Shown here in pieces: positions 46,453-57,110 of a stretch of 64,000 nt of DNA. The stretch is from contig NZ_CP107902.1 of assembly GCF_036013935.1 (NCBI RefSeq), positions 3,319,001 through 3,383,000 on the forward strand, in the 5' to 3' direction. Positions within the stretch are counted from its first letter, which is position 1. Each line of letters begins with the position of its first letter. The notes under the pieces are model-generated. The model was not told the origin of the DNA, searched no databases, and saw nothing but the letters and a program-made list of their open reading frames with translations. A program made the position numbers and the translations under genes. Origin of the DNA: Streptomyces sp. NBC_00461. GTDB lineage: Bacteria > Actinomycetota > Actinomycetes > Streptomycetales > Streptomycetaceae.

Positions 46453-47967
46453 TCAGCCCCTTCCCAGAAGAAGCCGGGCCTCGCCGACCGTGATGACGGA
46501 ACCGGTGACGAGGACGCCGCCGCCCGCGAACTCACCCTCCTCCTCGGCCAGCGTGATCGCGGCCTCCAGAGCGTCCGGCATCGCCGGCTCGACCTGGACG
46601 CGCTCCTCGCCGAACACCTCCACGGCGATCGCTGCCAGCTCGTCGACGTCCATCGCGCGGTGGCTGGAGTTCTGCGTGACGACGACCTCGGCGAAGATCG
46701 GCTCGAAGGCCTCCAGCAGTCCTCGTACGTTCTTGTCGGCGCTGGCGCCGACGACGCCGATCAGCCGGCTGAAGTCGAAGGCCTCACCGACCGCCTCGGC
46801 GGTGGCACGGGCACCCGCCGGGTTGTGGGCGGCGTCCAGCACGACGGTCGGGGACCGCCGTACGACTTCGAGCCGGCCCGGGGAGGAGACGGCGGCGAAT
46901 GCCTTGCGGACGGTGTCGATGTCCAGCGGTTCGGGACGCTGGGAGCCGACTCCGAAGAACGCCTCGACCGCGGCGAGCGCGACGGCGGCGTTGTGGGCCT
47001 GGTACGGGCCGTGGAGCGGGAGGTACACCTCGCCGTACTCCCCACCGAGGCCGCGCAGCGTGAGCACCTGGCCGCCGACGGCGACCTGCCGGGCGACGAC
47101 CCCGAACTCCAGCCCTTCCCTGGCCACGGTGGCGTCGACCTCGACGGCCTTCTTCAGCAGCACCTGCGCCGCGTCGACCGGCTGCTGCGCCAGGATCACG
47201 GTCGCGTCCTGCTTGATGATCCCGGACTTCTCCGTGGCGATCGCGGCGGGCGTCTCGCCGAGCCGGTCGGTGTGGTCGAGGTCGATGGGGGTGACGACGG
47301 CGACGTCCCCGTCGATCACGTTCGTCGCGTCCCAGGAGCCGCCCATGCCGACCTCGACGACCGCGACGTCGACAGGCGCGTCGGCGAAGGCCGCGTACGC
47401 CATGCCGGTCAGCACCTCGAAGAAGGACAGCCGGTACTCCTGCTGCGCGTCGACCATCTCGACGTACGGCTTGATGTCCTCGTACGTCTCGATGAAGCGC
47501 TCGGCGGAGATGGGGCTGCCGTCGAGGCTGATGCGCTCGGTGACCGACTGGACGTGGGGGGAGGTGTAGCGGCCGGTGCGCAGTTCGAAGGCGCCGAGGA
47601 GGGCCTCGATCATGCGAGCCGTGGAGGTCTTGCCGTTCGTCCCCGTGATGTGGATCGAGGGGTACGAGCGCTGCGGGTCGCCCAGCACGTCCATCAGCGC
47701 GGAGATACGGCTGACCGACGGCTCCAGCTTGGTCTCGCCCCATCGTGTCGCCAGCTGCGCCTCGACCTCGCGCAGGGCCTTGTCGACCTCGGGGTCCTCG
47801 GGACGCGCGGGCACGTCTGCCTCCGGCGGGCCGCCCTGGGTGCGCAGGGTGCGGCTGCCGGCCTCGATGACCGCGAGGTCGGGGTCGCGGTCGGCTTCTG
47901 CGGCGATGATCTCGTCGAAGGCGTCGGGCTCGTTGTCGAAGGCGTCGGGCTCGTTCTGGTCGCTCAC
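46453..47967 (-). CDS. folC: Bifunctional folylpolyglutamate/dihydrofolate synthase
   Basis: Adds glutamate to folates (and to dihydropteroate) using ATP. The 504-residue protein has an acidic N-terminal extension of about 55 residues that most FolC proteins lack. The Mur-ligase-like core follows: YPSIHITGTNGKTSTARMIE (P-loop), VVEVGMGGSWDATNVID, EKSGIIKQ (carbamylated-Lys region) and VVLDAAHNPAGARATAEAV. The extension contains a duplicated NEPDAFD. GTG 47967 lacks a clear ribosome site, so the true start may be further in. It follows valS in the same direction. Confidence 0.95.
   Translation of the reverse strand: MSDQNEPDAFDNEPDAFDEIIAAEADRDPDLAVIEAGSRTLRTQGGPPEADVPARPEDPEVDKALREVEAQLATRWGETKLEPSVSRISALMDVLGDPQRSYPSIHITGTNGKTSTARMIEALLGAFELRTGRYTSPHVQSVTERISLDGSPISAERFIETYEDIKPYVEMVDAQQEYRLSFFEVLTGMAYAAFADAPVDVAVVEVGMGGSWDATNVIDGDVAVVTPIDLDHTDRLGETPAAIATEKSGIIKQDATVILAQQPVDAAQVLLKKAVEVDATVAREGLEFGVVARQVAVGGQVLTLRGLGGEYGEVYLPLHGPYQAHNAAVALAAVEAFFGVGSQRPEPLDIDTVRKAFAAVSSPGRLEVVRRSPTVVLDAAHNPAGARATAEAVGEAFDFSRLIGVVGASADKNVRGLLEAFEPIFAEVVVTQNSSHRAMDVDELAAIAVEVFGEERVQVEPAMPDALEAAITLAEEEGEFAGGGVLVTGSVITVGEARLLLGRG
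47914..47955. repeat. 21-bp direct duplication in folC
   Basis: GTCGAAGGCGTCGGGCTCGT plus T occurs at 47914-47934 and again at 47935-47955. It encodes the repeated NEPDAFD in the N-terminal extension of FolC. The copies are identical, implying a recent in-frame duplication. Confidence 0.9.
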
Positions 47968-48050
47968 GGACTCAGTCTACGGAGGCCGACTGACAGTGTG
48001 CCCACGGAGTGGGGTGGCCGGTCATTGCCGGCGGGCGCGGGGAGTCTGCG

Positions 48051-48078
48051 GCTTGTCGCGCAGTTCCCCGCGCCCCTC
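48051..48078. repeat. Dispersed Streptomyces intergenic element
   Basis: GCTTGTCGCGCAGTTCCCCG followed by CGCCCCTC lies just beyond the valS stop. It is a version of the GGGGCGCGGGGAACTGCGCG element found between genes of many Streptomyces; function unknown, possibly a transcript end. Confidence 0.7.
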
Positions 48079-48086
48079 GAGGTCGG

Positions 48087-50711
48087 CTACTGCTGGGGCA
48101 GGCGGTCCAGTTGGGCCTTGATCCTCGCGATGTCCTCGTCCGCCTTGGCCAGGCGGCCGCGGATCTTGTCCACGACGTTGTCCGGGGCCTTCGCCAGGAA
48201 CGCCTCGTTGCCGAGCTTGGCCGTGGCCTGGGCTTTCTCCTTCTCGGCGGCCGCGAGGTCCTTGGCGAGGCGCTTGCGCTCCGCCACGACGTCGATCGTG
48301 CCGGAGAGGTCGAGGGCCACCTCGGCGCCGGAAACCGGCAGGGTCGCCGTCGCCGTGAAGCTGTCGCCCTCCGGCTGGAGGCGCAGCAGCTGGCGGATGG
48401 CCGCCTCGTGGGGCGCGAGCGCCGTGCCGTCGAGGCTCAGCCGGGCCGGGACGCGCTGGCCCGGCTGCAGACCCTGGTCGGCACGGAAGCGGCGGACCTC
48501 GGTGATGACGGACTGGAGGCTCTCGATCTCCCGCTCGGCGGCGGTGTCCCGGAAGCCGCTGTCGGCCGGCCACTGCGCGATGACGACCGACTCGCCGCCC
48601 GTGAGGGTGGTCCAGAGGGTCTCCGTGACGAACGGGACGACCGGGTGCAGCAGCTTGAGGGTGACGTCGAGGACCTCGCCGAGGACGCGCTTGGAGACCT
48701 CGGCCGCCTCGCCGCCCGCCTGGAACGTCGTCTTGGACAGCTCGACGTACCAGTCGAAGACCTCGTCCCACGCGAAGTGGAAGAGCGCGTCCGACAACTT
48801 CGCGAACTGGTAGTCCTCGTAGAGCGCGTCGACTTCGGCGACGACGGAGTTGAGCCGGGAGAGGATCCAGCGGTCCGTCGCGGACATGGCCGACGCGTCC
48901 GGCAGGGGGCCGTCCACCGTGGCGCCGTTCATCAGCGCGAAGCGCGTGGCGTTCCAGATCTTGTTGGCGAAGTTGCGGGAGCCCTGGACCCAGTCCTCGC
49001 CGATCGGGACGTCGACGCCCGGGTTCGCGCCACGGGCCAGAGTGAACCTGAGCGCGTCGCTGCCGTACTTGTCCATCCAGTCCAGCGGGTTGACCGCGTT
49101 GCCGAAGGACTTCGACATCTTCTTGCCGAACTGGTCGCGGACCATGCCGTGCAGGGCGATGGTGTGGAACGGCGGGGTGCCGTCCATCGCGTACAGGCCG
49201 AACATCATCATCCGGGCGACCCAGAAGAAGAGGATGTCGTAGCCGGTGACCAGGACGGAGTTCGGGTAGAACTTCGCGAGCGACTCGGTCTGTTCGGGCC
49301 AGCCGAGCGTGGAGAAGGGCCACAGGCCGGAGGAGAACCAGGTGTCCAGGACGTCGGTGTCCTGACGCCAGCCCTCCCCGGTGGGCGGCTCGTCGTCGGG
49401 GCCGACGCAGACGACCTCGCCCTCCGGGCCGTACCAGACCGGAATACGGTGGCCCCACCACAACTGCCTTGAAATACACCAGTCGTGGAGGTTGTCGACC
49501 CAGTCGAAGTACCGCTTCTCCATCTCCTGCGGGTGGATCTTGACGCGGCCGTCGCGGACCGCGTCTCCGGCGGCCTTCGCGAGCGGGCCGACCTTCACCC
49601 ACCACTGCATGGACAGACGCGGCTCGACGGTGGTCTTGCAGCGCGAGCAGTGGCCGACGGAGTGGACGTACGGCCGCTTCTCGGCGACGATCCGGCCCTC
49701 GGCGCGCAGGGCGGCGACGATGGCGGAGCGGGCCTCCAGCCGGTCCAGGCCCTGGAAGGGGCCGTGGGCGGTGATGACAGCGTGCTCGTCCATGATCGTG
49801 ATCGCCGGGAGGTCGTGGCGCCGGCCGATCTCGAAGTCGTTCGGATCGTGGGCCGGGGTGACCTTGACGGCGCCGGTGCCGAACTCGGGGTCGACGTGCT
49901 CGTCCGCGACGACGGGGATGGAGCGGTCGGTGAGCGGCAGCTTGATGAGCTTGCCGACGAGGTGCTTGTACCGCTCGTCCTCGGGGTGAACGGCGACGGC
50001 GGTGTCACCGAGCATGGTCTCGGCACGGGTCGTGGCGACGACGATGGACTCGTCGCCCTCCCCGTACTTCATGGAGACCAACTCGCCGTCGTCGTCCTGG
50101 TACTCGACCTCGATGTCGGAGATCGCGGTGAGACAGCGCGGGCACCAGTTGATGATGCGCTCGGCGCGGTAGATCAGCTCGTCGTCGTAGAGCCGCTTGA
50201 AGATGGTCTGGACGGCCTGCGACAGCCCCTCGTCCATAGTGAAGCGCTCGCGCGACCACGCGACGCCGTCGCCGAGGCGGCGCATCTGGCCGGAGATCTG
50301 CCCGCCGGACTCGCCCTTCCACTGCCAGACGCGCTCGACGAAGGCCTCGCGGCCGAGGTCGTGCCGCGACTTGCCTTCCTTCCCCAGCTCGCGCTCGACG
50401 ACGTTCTGCGTGGCGATGCCGGCGTGGTCCATGCCGGGCTGCCACAACGTCTCGAAGCCCTGCATGCGCTTACGGCGCGTCAGCGCGTCGATGAGGGTGT
50501 GCTCGAAGGCGTGCCCGAGGTGCAGGCTGCCGGTGACGTTCGGCGGCGGGATGACGATGGTGTACGGCGGCTTGTCGCTCTTCTCGTCCGCCTCGAAGTA
50601 ACCCCGCTCCACCCAGCGCTCGTACAGCGGGCCCTCTACGTCGGCCGGCGCGTACTGGGTCGGCAGTTCGGAGTCGGGCGCTGGTGGCTGCTGCTGAGCG
50701 TTCTCGGTCAC
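48087..50711 (-). CDS. valS: Valyl-tRNA synthetase
   Basis: Charges tRNA-Val. The 874-residue class I enzyme has [20 protein letters not shown] (HIGH motif HLGH, near residue 45), the editing domain with [51 protein letters not shown] (KMSKS near 530), an anticodon-binding domain, and a C-terminal coiled coil (about 810-874). Full length. GTG 50711. I see no T-box leader in the 137 bases upstream. Confidence 0.97.
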   Translation of the reverse strand: MTENAQQQPPAPDSELPTQYAPADVEGPLYERWVERGYFEADEKSDKPPYTIVIPPPNVTGSLHLGHAFEHTLIDALTRRKRMQGFETLWQPGMDHAGIATQNVVERELGKEGKSRHDLGREAFVERVWQWKGESGGQISGQMRRLGDGVAWSRERFTMDEGLSQAVQTIFKRLYDDELIYRAERIINWCPRCLTAISDIEVEYQDDDGELVSMKYGEGDESIVVATTRAETMLGDTAVAVHPEDERYKHLVGKLIKLPLTDRSIPVVADEHVDPEFGTGAVKVTPAHDPNDFEIGRRHDLPAITIMDEHAVITAHGPFQGLDRLEARSAIVAALRAEGRIVAEKRPYVHSVGHCSRCKTTVEPRLSMQWWVKVGPLAKAAGDAVRDGRVKIHPQEMEKRYFDWVDNLHDWCISRQLWWGHRIPVWYGPEGEVVCVGPDDEPPTGEGWRQDTDVLDTWFSSGLWPFSTLGWPEQTESLAKFYPNSVLVTGYDILFFWVARMMMFGLYAMDGTPPFHTIALHGMVRDQFGKKMSKSFGNAVNPLDWMDKYGSDALRFTLARGANPGVDVPIGEDWVQGSRNFANKIWNATRFALMNGATVDGPLPDASAMSATDRWILSRLNSVVAEVDALYEDYQFAKLSDALFHFAWDEVFDWYVELSKTTFQAGGEAAEVSKRVLGEVLDVTLKLLHPVVPFVTETLWTTLTGGESVVIAQWPADSGFRDTAAEREIESLQSVITEVRRFRADQGLQPGQRVPARLSLDGTALAPHEAAIRQLLRLQPEGDSFTATATLPVSGAEVALDLSGTIDVVAERKRLAKDLAAAEKEKAQATAKLGNEAFLAKAPDNVVDKIRGRLAKADEDIARIKAQLDRLPQQ

Positions 50712-50848
50712 GCGCTCAGTTTAGGGGTGTCACGGGGCAGCCCCGAAACGCGTTTGTTCTGTAACGGTGCGCCCCCCGCCGGAACGCGCGCTCGAGGTCT
50801 AGGCCAGGATGTCAGGACCATATAAAGCATCTGGAGGGGAACCCAGAA

Positions 50849-51811
50849 ATGAGTCACAACCAGCCGGGCCCGTACGGCGGGCAGCCCCAGCAGCCCGGAC
50901 CGTACGGCCAGCCGGGCCCCTACGGCCAGCAGCCGCCGCAGGCGCCCCAGCCCGGCTACGGCTATCCCCAGCAGGCCCCTCCGCCCCAGCCGCAGCCCGG
51001 CTACGGCTACCCGCAGCAGGCTCCTCCGGCCCAGCCCGGTTACGGCTACCCGCAGCAGCCCGGCTACGGCCAGCAGCCCGGCTATGTCCCGCAGCCGCCC
51101 CCGCCCAGCGGCAGCGGCAAGAAGACGGGCCTGATCATCGGCGCGGTGGCGGTCGTGGCCGCGATCGCGGTCGGGGCCTACTTCGTCATCGGCGGGGGTT
51201 CCGGCAGCGGCGGTTCGTCCGTCTCCGACGACGGCGCACACAAGCTGACGACTCCGGCGACCGTGATCAACGGCGAGTACAAGAAGTCGGAGAAGGGCGG
51301 CTCCAACGACGAGATGACCAACGACGACAAGGCCGACTTCGAGAAGTGGGGTGTGAAGAACCCCAAGGACGTCAGCGCCGGTTACCAGAAGGGCACCGGA
51401 CTCAGCGCGACGAGCCTGTCCTTCAGCGGCGTCTACGGCACCATCGACGACCCGGAGGCGGTCGTCGACGCCATGTTCGCCAAGGTCAAGTCGGAGTCCC
51501 AGAAGGACGAGAGCGGCGACAGCGGCAAGGGCAAGATGATCGGCAGCCCGGAGAAGGTGTCACCCGCGGGCTTCAAGGACGGCATCATGAAGTGCCAGAT
51601 CGCCCAGATCGACAACACCGGCTCGTCGAGCTCGAGCGCCGGCGCCGCGAAGACCATCAACATGCCGATGTGCATCTGGGGTGACCACAGCACCGTCGCC
51701 GTGGTCACGAACTTCGGCTTCGCCGACCTGGCCAGCGGCAACGGTGGCTCGATCGACGACACGGCGTCCGTGGCGGCCAAGCTCCGCAACGACGTCCGCG
51801 TCAAGGCGTAG
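50849..51811 (+). CDS. Pro/Gly/Tyr/Gln-rich single-pass membrane protein
   Basis: A 320-residue protein of unknown function. Residues 1-88 form a low-complexity cytoplasmic segment with PGYGYPQQAPP repeats and several GPYGQ units. A transmembrane helix follows at about 93-114 (LIIGAVAVVAAIAVGAYFVI). A 200-residue exported domain contains KWGVKNPKDVSAGYQKG and two cysteines (MKCQIAQ and MCIWGDH) that could form a disulfide. This layout is frequent in actinobacterial envelope proteins. GGAGGGG precedes the ATG. It is divergent from valS. Confidence 0.85.
   Translation: MSHNQPGPYGGQPQQPGPYGQPGPYGQQPPQAPQPGYGYPQQAPPPQPQPGYGYPQQAPPAQPGYGYPQQPGYGQQPGYVPQPPPPSGSGKKTGLIIGAVAVVAAIAVGAYFVIGGGSGSGGSSVSDDGAHKLTTPATVINGEYKKSEKGGSNDEMTNDDKADFEKWGVKNPKDVSAGYQKGTGLSATSLSFSGVYGTIDDPEAVVDAMFAKVKSESQKDESGDSGKGKMIGSPEKVSPAGFKDGIMKCQIAQIDNTGSSSSSAGAAKTINMPMCIWGDHSTVAVVTNFGFADLASGNGGSIDDTASVAAKLRNDVRVKA
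50946..51090. repeat. Degenerate repeat coding for PGYGYPQQ units
   Basis: Variants of CCCGGCTACGGCTAYCC-CAGCAG recur about five times, encoding PGYGYPQQ, PGYGQQ and PGYVPQ. The copies differ mainly at third positions, so the repetition is conserved at protein level and not recent. Confidence 0.8.
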
Positions 51812-51817
51812 CCACAA

Positions 51818-51860
51818 CGACGCGAGGGGGCACCTCGTCGGTGAGCGCCCCCTCGCGTCG
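51818..51860. terminator. 14-bp stem-loop after the membrane protein gene
   Basis: CGACGCGAGGGGGC (51818-51831) pairs exactly with GCCCCCTCGCGTCG (51847-51860). It starts six bases beyond the stop codon. Confidence 0.88.
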
Positions 51861-51996
51861 CAGCGCTAGCCCATCAGGCCAAGGAGCAGGCAGTATTCGC
51901 CACGCGGTTCGTAACTCGGGCGAGGCCGCCGGTCAATTCCCTATGCCGCCAAGCCTCTTTGCCCACCCTCCGGTTCCCGCGGAGTGATCTAGCGAA

Positions 51997-52034
51997 AAAG
52001 GGGACGCCCGGCGACTCCGCCGGGCGTCCCCTTT
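51997..52034. terminator. 17-bp stem-loop after clpX
   Basis: AAAGGGGACGCCCGGCG (51997-52013) pairs exactly with CGCCGGGCGTCCCCTTT (52018-52034) around ACTC. It lies 20 bases beyond the clpX stop. In the clpX mRNA the stem is followed by a short run rich in T, so it resembles a classical rho-independent terminator. Confidence 0.92.
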
Positions 52035-52054
52035 CAAGGTCGTACCAATACCGC

Positions 52055-53344
52055 CTACGCCGTCTTCTGCTCCCCCGGCCCCCGCCCGTTCCGCGCGTCG
52101 CGCGGGATCAGGGTCGGGTTCACGTTCGAGTGGACGACGTCCGCTGTGACGACGACTCGGGCGACGTCCTTGCGGGACGGGACCTCGTACATCACGGACA
52201 TGAGGACTTCCTCCATGATGGCGCGCAGGCCGCGGGCGCCGGTCTGGCGGAGGATGGCCTGGTCGGCGATGGCCTCCAGGGCCTCGCGCTCGAAGTCCAG
52301 CTCGACACCGTCGAGTTCGAAGAGACGTTGGTACTGCTTCACCAGCGCGTTACGCGGCTCGATGAGGATCTGGAGCAGGGCCTCGCGGTCCAGGTTGTGC
52401 ACCGAGGTGATGACCGGGAGGCGGCCGATGAACTCGGGGATCATGCCGAACTTGACCAGGTCCTCGGGCATGACGTCCCCGAACTGGTCCTTGGACTGCA
52501 GCTCCAGCTTCGAGCGGATCGTCGCGCCGAAGCCGATGCCCTTGGCGCCCGCCCGGGACTCAATGATCTTCTCCAGGCCGGAGAAGGCACCGCCCACGAT
52601 GAACAGGACGTTCGTCGTGTCGATCTGGATGAACTCCTGGTGGGGGTGCTTGCGGCCGCCCTGGGGCGGGACCGAGGCCGTCGTGCCCTCCAGGATCTTC
52701 AGCAGGGCCTGCTGGACGCCCTCGCCCGACACGTCGCGAGTGATCGAGGGGTTCTCACTCTTCCTCGCGACCTTGTCGATCTCGTCGATGTAGATGATCC
52801 CGGTCTCGGCCTTCTTGACGTCGTAGTCCGCCGCCTGGATCAGCTTGAGCAGGATGTTCTCGACGTCCTCGCCGACGTAACCCGCCTCCGTGAGCGCCGT
52901 CGCGTCCGCGATCGCGAACGGGACGTTCAGCATGCGGGCCAGGGTCTGGGCCAGGAGGGTCTTGCCGGAGCCCGTGGGGCCCAGCAGCAGGATGTTGGAC
53001 TTCGCCAACTCGATCGCGTCGTCACGGCCGTTGGCGCCGCCGTTCTCGCCGGCCTGGACGCGCTTGTAGTGGTTGTAGACCGCCACGGAGAGGGCCTTCT
53101 TCGCCGGCTCCTGGCCGACGACGTAGCCCTCGAGGAACTCGTAGATCTCGCGGGGCTTGGGCAGTTCCTCCCAGCGCACCTCGCTCGTCTCCGCGAGTTC
53201 TTCCTCGATGATCTCGTTGCAGAGGTCGATGCACTCGTCGCAGATGTACACACCAGGCCCTGCGATGAGCTTCTTGACCTGCTTCTGGCTCTTGCCGCAG
53301 AACGAGCACTTGAGCAGATCGCCGCCGTCACCGATGCGTGCCAC
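52055..53344 (-). CDS. clpX: ATP-dependent Clp protease ATPase ClpX
   Basis: AAA+ unfoldase that feeds substrates to ClpP. The 429-residue protein has the N-terminal zinc-binding domain ([18 protein letters not shown] then [10 protein letters not shown]). The ATPase core includes [20 protein letters not shown] (Walker A near 120), the pore loop GYVGEDVE and [13 protein letters not shown] (Walker B). It also has the [10 protein letters not shown] loop and the IGF tripeptide in AKGIGFGA that docks onto ClpP. GTG 53344. It follows the clpP genes by about 180 bases. Confidence 0.97.
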   Translation of the reverse strand: MARIGDGGDLLKCSFCGKSQKQVKKLIAGPGVYICDECIDLCNEIIEEELAETSEVRWEELPKPREIYEFLEGYVVGQEPAKKALSVAVYNHYKRVQAGENGGANGRDDAIELAKSNILLLGPTGSGKTLLAQTLARMLNVPFAIADATALTEAGYVGEDVENILLKLIQAADYDVKKAETGIIYIDEIDKVARKSENPSITRDVSGEGVQQALLKILEGTTASVPPQGGRKHPHQEFIQIDTTNVLFIVGGAFSGLEKIIESRAGAKGIGFGATIRSKLELQSKDQFGDVMPEDLVKFGMIPEFIGRLPVITSVHNLDREALLQILIEPRNALVKQYQRLFELDGVELDFEREALEAIADQAILRQTGARGLRAIMEEVLMSVMYEVPSRKDVARVVVTADVVHSNVNPTLIPRDARNGRGPGEQKTA

Positions 53345-53522
53345 GGTGTGCTTCCCCTTCGCCTGGGAGACGCCTAGGTCCAGCGGCTCCTGGTGCTGCC
53401 TTAATCCGACGGTACCTTGCCGAGCCCCCCGTTCGGGCCCCCCTTGGCGCGGTTCACTTTGACGTGCAGCGTGTCAAAGGCCACCAACCGTGCCAAGGGG
53501 CGGCAGACGATACAGCCTCCGA

Positions 53523-54203
53523 CTAGCGGACGGCGGCGTTGTTCATCTTCCGGGTGGAGATGATCTGGTCGATCAGGCCGTACGAGAGCGCCTCCTCGGC
53601 CGTGAGGATCTTGTCGCGCTCGATGTCCTCGCGGATCTTCTCGATCGGCGTGGTGGAGTGCTTGGCCAGCATCTCCTCCAGCTGCGCGCGCATCCGCAGG
53701 ATCTCGTTGGCGGCGATCTCCAGGTCGGAGACCTGGCCGCGGCCCGTCTCGCTGTAGGGCTGGTGGATCAGCACGCGGGCATTCGGCAGCGCCATGCGCT
53801 TGCCGGGCGTACCGGCGGCCAGCAGGATCGCGGCGGCGGAGGCCGCCTGGCCCATGCAGACCGTCTGGATGTCCGGCTTCACGAACTGCATGGTGTCGTA
53901 GATCGCAGTCAGCGCGGTGAAGGAGCCGCCGGGGCTGTTGATGTAGACCGAGATGTCCCGGTCGGGGTCCATCGACTCCAGGCACAGCAGCTGCGCCATG
54001 ACGTCGTTGGCGGAGGCGTCGTCGATCTGGACGCCCAGGAAGATCACGCGCTCCTCGAAGAGCTTCGCGTACGGGTCGTACTCGCGGATGCCCTGCGAGG
54101 TGCGCTCGACGAAGCGCGGGATGACGTAACGGGACTCCGCCGCGGGACCCGTGTACTCGGCGCGTGTGCGGTCGAACAGGCCGCTGCCGGGGAAGTCGTT
54201 CAC
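53523..54203 (-). CDS. clpP2: ATP-dependent Clp protease proteolytic subunit ClpP2
   Basis: Serine peptidase subunit of 226 residues that forms mixed rings with ClpP1 in actinobacteria. The catalytic Ser is in [20 protein letters not shown], His in [16 protein letters not shown], and Asp in [20 protein letters not shown]. The N-terminal 35 residues (before [16 protein letters not shown]) are longer than in ClpP1. GTG 54203 has GGAG seven bases upstream. It starts 50 bases after clpP1 in one operon. Confidence 0.96.
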   Translation of the reverse strand: MNDFPGSGLFDRTRAEYTGPAAESRYVIPRFVERTSQGIREYDPYAKLFEERVIFLGVQIDDASANDVMAQLLCLESMDPDRDISVYINSPGGSFTALTAIYDTMQFVKPDIQTVCMGQAASAAAILLAAGTPGKRMALPNARVLIHQPYSETGRGQVSDLEIAANEILRMRAQLEEMLAKHSTTPIEKIREDIERDKILTAEEALSYGLIDQIISTRKMNNAAVR

Positions 54204-54253
54204 TGTCTCTCTCCTAGGGGCTGAGGCGGTCGGCTGGGGGCTTGCAGGGGGCC

Positions 54254-54874
54254 TCAGGCCCCGGTGCCGCCGCCGCCCGGCATGTTGGCGGCCGCTGTGA
54301 TGACGTCGTCGATGAGGCCGTACTCCTTGGCCTCCTCGGGGTCGAACCAGCGGTCGCGGTCGGAGTCGCGGGTGACCTGCTCGAACGACTGACCGGTGTG
54401 CTGGGCGGTGAGCTCCGCCATGCGCTTCTTGGTGTGCAGCAGCCGCTCGGCGTGGATCTTGATGTCGGAGGCCGAACCAGCCAGGCCCGCGGAGGGCTGG
54501 TGGATCAGGATCTCGGCGTTCGGCAGCGCGAAGCGCTTGCCGGGGGTGCCCGCGCTGAGCAGGAACTGGCCCATCGAGGCGGCGAGGCCCATCGCGATCG
54601 TCACCACGTCGTTCTTGATGAACTGCATGGTGTCGTAGATCGCCATACCGGCCGTGATCGAGCCGCCGGGGCTGTTGATGTAGAGGTTGATGTCCTTGTC
54701 GGGGTCCGCAGCGGCAAGGAGCAGCAACTGTGCGGTGATCTTGTTCGCGATGTCGTCGTCGACCGGCTGGCCGAGGAAGATGATCCGCTCGTTGAGCAGC
54801 CGGTTGTAGACCTGGTCGCCGAGGCCGCCACCGATGGAAGGCTCGCCGGCGGCGGAGGGCATCAGATTCGTCAC
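54254..54874 (-). CDS. clpP1: ATP-dependent Clp protease proteolytic subunit ClpP1
   Basis: The 206-residue partner peptidase subunit. Motifs are [20 protein letters not shown] (Ser), [15 protein letters not shown] (His) and [20 protein letters not shown] (Asp). GTG 54874 has AGGTGG upstream; an ATG four codons later is possible. Upstream, at 55017-55033, is a sequence matching the ClgR activator box, in line with the known ClgR control of clpP1P2 in Streptomyces. Confidence 0.96.
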   Translation of the reverse strand: MTNLMPSAAGEPSIGGGLGDQVYNRLLNERIIFLGQPVDDDIANKITAQLLLLAAADPDKDINLYINSPGGSITAGMAIYDTMQFIKNDVVTIAMGLAASMGQFLLSAGTPGKRFALPNAEILIHQPSAGLAGSASDIKIHAERLLHTKKRMAELTAQHTGQSFEQVTRDSDRDRWFDPEEAKEYGLIDDVITAAANMPGGGGTGA

Positions 54875-55016
54875 GTATCCACCTGCTCGTCTTACGACGG
54901 CGCCGGGCCGTCTTCACGTTTGCCTTCGGGGCCGGGCCCCGTTCGGGGACTCCACTGCCCTCGTATTCATGGACCCTAACGCGCTGGTCCCTTCGGAGAA
55001 TCCCGTAGATGGGAGT

Positions 55017-55033
55017 GTTCGCCGGGGGCGTAG
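55017..55033. promoter_or_regulatory. ClgR box upstream of clpP1
   Basis: GTTCGC-CGGGG-GCGTAG fits the GTTCGC-N5-GCG consensus reported for ClgR in Streptomyces and Mycobacterium; the last arm is imperfect. It is 143 bases before the clpP1 start, a normal distance for an activator site. Confidence 0.7.
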
Positions 55034-55093
55034 AGCCTGGCGGCCGGGCCGCCGCCCACGCGCCGGGGCTGTGCCGCCGCCCCCGGGTAGACG

Positions 55094-55129
55094 GACGGGC
55101 CCCGGGTCATGAGTGACCCGGGGCCCGTC
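55094..55129. terminator. 16-bp stem-loop after tig
   Basis: GACGGGCCCCGGGTCA (55094-55109) pairs exactly with TGACCCGGGGCCCGTC (55114-55129). It is 25 bases beyond the tig stop and insulates tig from clpP1. Confidence 0.9.
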
Positions 55130-55154
55130 CTACGACCTACGAGGCGCCGTGGGC

Positions 55155-56552
55155 TCAGCCCTCGGTCTTCTCGTCGGCGGCCTCGACGGCGTCGCCGTCG
55201 GTGCTCTCGGCGGCGACCTCCGCGGCCGTCTCCGTCTCGTCCTCGTCGTCGAGGTCGACGACCTCGCCGTTGGTGTCCTTGACCGTGGCGGCCTCGACGA
55301 CCACCGCGAGGGCCTTGCCGCGGGCGACCTCGCCGACCAGGAGCGGAACCTGGCCGCCCTCGACGACGGCCTGGGCGAACTGGTCGGGGGACATGCCGGA
55401 GGAGGCGGCGCGGCGCATGAGGTGCTCGGTGAGCTCCTCCTGGTTGACGTTCAGCTTCTCCTGCTTGACGAGCTCGTCGAGGACGAACTGCGTCTTGATG
55501 CCCTTGACCGCGGCTTCCTTGGTCTCGGCGTCGAACTCCTCGACCGTCTTGCCCTGGATCTCGAGGTACTTCTCGAGGTCGAGGCCCATCTGGCCGAGCT
55601 GGTGGTGCTCGAGGTTGTGCTTACGGGTGTTGATCTCGTCCTCGAGCAGCTTCTCGGGGACCGGGACCTCGACCAGCTCGAGCAGCTTCTCCAGGACGCG
55701 CTCCTGGGCCTGCGTGGCCTGGTCGTACTGCTTCATGTTCTCCAGGCGCTTGCGGCTGTCCGCCTTCAGCTCCTCGAGGGTGTCGAACTCGGAGGCGAGC
55801 TGCGCGAAGTCGTCGTCCAGCTCGGGCAGTTCACGGGCGGCGACCTGGGTGACCTTGACGGTGACCTCGGCCTCCTTGCCGGCCGCCGAGCCGCCCTTGA
55901 GCTCGGAGGCGAAGGTGGCCTCGCCACCGGCCTCGATGCCCTTGACGGCGTCGTCGATGCCGTCGAGCAGCTCGCCGGAGCCGATGGTGTAGGAGACGCC
56001 GGACGCGACGCCGTCCTCCAGCACCTCGCCCTCGACCTTGGCCTCCAGGTCGATCGTGACGACGTCGCCGTCCTCGGCGGCCCGCTCGACCGGGGAGGTG
56101 GAGGCGAAGCGCTCGCGAAGCTGCTCGACCGACTTGTCGATGTCCTCTTCGGTGACCTCGACGGCGTCGACCTCGACCTCGATGCCCGAGTAGTCCGGGA
56201 TCTCCAGGGCCGGGCGGATGTCGACCTCGGCGGTGAAGTTCAGCGTCTCGCCGTCCTTCAGCTCCGTGATGTCGACCTCGGGCTGGCCGAGGACGTTGAG
56301 CTCGGCCTCGTTGACCGCCTCGGTGTAGAACTTCGGAAGCGCGTCGTTGACCGCTTCCTCCAGGACCGCTCCGCGGCCGAACCGCTGGTCGATGACGCGC
56401 GCCGGGATCTTGCCCTTCCGGAAGCCCTTCACCGTGACCTGCTGGTTGATCTTCTTGTACGCCGCGTCGAGGCTGTCCTTGAGCTCCTCGAAGGGCACCT
56501 CGATGCTGAGCCGAACCCGGGTCGGGTTCAGGGTCTCCACGGCGCTCTTCAC
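55155..56552 (-). CDS. tig: Trigger factor
   Basis: Ribosome-bound chaperone and peptidyl-prolyl isomerase. The 465-residue protein begins [20 protein letters not shown], with the ribosome-docking signature [14 protein letters not shown] (about residues 43-56), an FKBP-type domain (about 150-245) and a helical C-terminal chaperone domain. A very acidic tail ([14 protein letters not shown]) follows. GTG 56552 has AAGGAG eight bases upstream; the longer open frame to 56903 crosses the tRNA-Pro gene and is not coding. Confidence 0.96.
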   Translation of the reverse strand: MKSAVETLNPTRVRLSIEVPFEELKDSLDAAYKKINQQVTVKGFRKGKIPARVIDQRFGRGAVLEEAVNDALPKFYTEAVNEAELNVLGQPEVDITELKDGETLNFTAEVDIRPALEIPDYSGIEVEVDAVEVTEEDIDKSVEQLRERFASTSPVERAAEDGDVVTIDLEAKVEGEVLEDGVASGVSYTIGSGELLDGIDDAVKGIEAGGEATFASELKGGSAAGKEAEVTVKVTQVAARELPELDDDFAQLASEFDTLEELKADSRKRLENMKQYDQATQAQERVLEKLLELVEVPVPEKLLEDEINTRKHNLEHHQLGQMGLDLEKYLEIQGKTVEEFDAETKEAAVKGIKTQFVLDELVKQEKLNVNQEELTEHLMRRAASSGMSPDQFAQAVVEGGQVPLLVGEVARGKALAVVVEAATVKDTNGEVVDLDDEDETETAAEVAAESTDGDAVEAADEKTEG

Positions 56553-56776
56553 GGTTCGGTCTCCTTGGGGGCTGACTTCTTGGTCTCTGCCGGAGCCAGA
56601 CTGGTCCGGCGGATTTCGCCGCCCGAAGGACGTCCGGAGGATCTCCAGTGGGGGTCCAGTGGATTCCTGCGGATGAGACACACGGGCGCGCAGCTTGCAT
56701 AGTAACCGCAGCCGCCGAACGCCCCAAAGGCGATCATGCGAGGTGATCGCGCGGGTGACCGGTGTTGACCGGTCGG

Positions 56777-56853
56777 TGGTCGGGGTGGCGGGATTTGAAC
56801 CCACGGCCTTCCGCTCCCAAAGCGGACGCGCTACCAAGCTGCGCCACACCCCG
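56777..56853 (-). tRNA. tRNA-Pro (anticodon TGG)
   Basis: The minus strand forms a full cloverleaf. The acceptor CGGGGTG pairs with CACCCCG, the anticodon stem TCCGC/GCGGA encloses TTTGGGA, and the T-loop is GGTTCAAATCC. The discriminator A and CCA are encoded (56777-56779). Confidence 0.97.
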
Positions 56854-57030
56854 TCAGGTGCGACACGTAGGGTACATGCCCGCAGGCAGTGCGGCTGCCG
56901 CATTTACCGAGCGCCGCTGCCCCGCGGGGGCGGGCGGGAACGGCGGGCCGGAATGGAGTGTGCGCCGAGCGCATCCGACCCGCTACGATGCCTTGTGTGC
57001 CGCGGTCACCTGACCTGCGGCGCGTGCTGT

Positions 57031-57104
57031 GCGGGCGTAGCTCAATGGTAGAGCCCTAGTCTTCCAAACTAGCTACGCGGGTTCGATTCCCGTCGCCCGC
57101 TCCA
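57031..57104 (+). tRNA. tRNA-Gly (anticodon TCC)
   Basis: The acceptor GCGGGCG pairs with CGCCCGC, the anticodon loop is CTTCCAA and the T-loop region is GGGTTCGATTCCC. CCA is encoded (57102-57104). Disrupted genes lie just downstream of it. Confidence 0.97.
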
Positions 57105-57110
57105 TACGCC

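Noticed and set aside
50712..50848. T-box leader for valS
   Set aside because: The region is short, lacks the conserved T-box sequence and has no specifier stem that I can find.
56553..56903. N-terminal extension of trigger factor
   Set aside because: The frame runs through the tRNA-Pro gene and has no family similarity before GTG 56552.
57077..57104. Duplicate of the tRNA-Gly 3' end as attR within the window
   Set aside because: I looked for a second copy of the T-loop/acceptor sequence to the right and found none before 64000.
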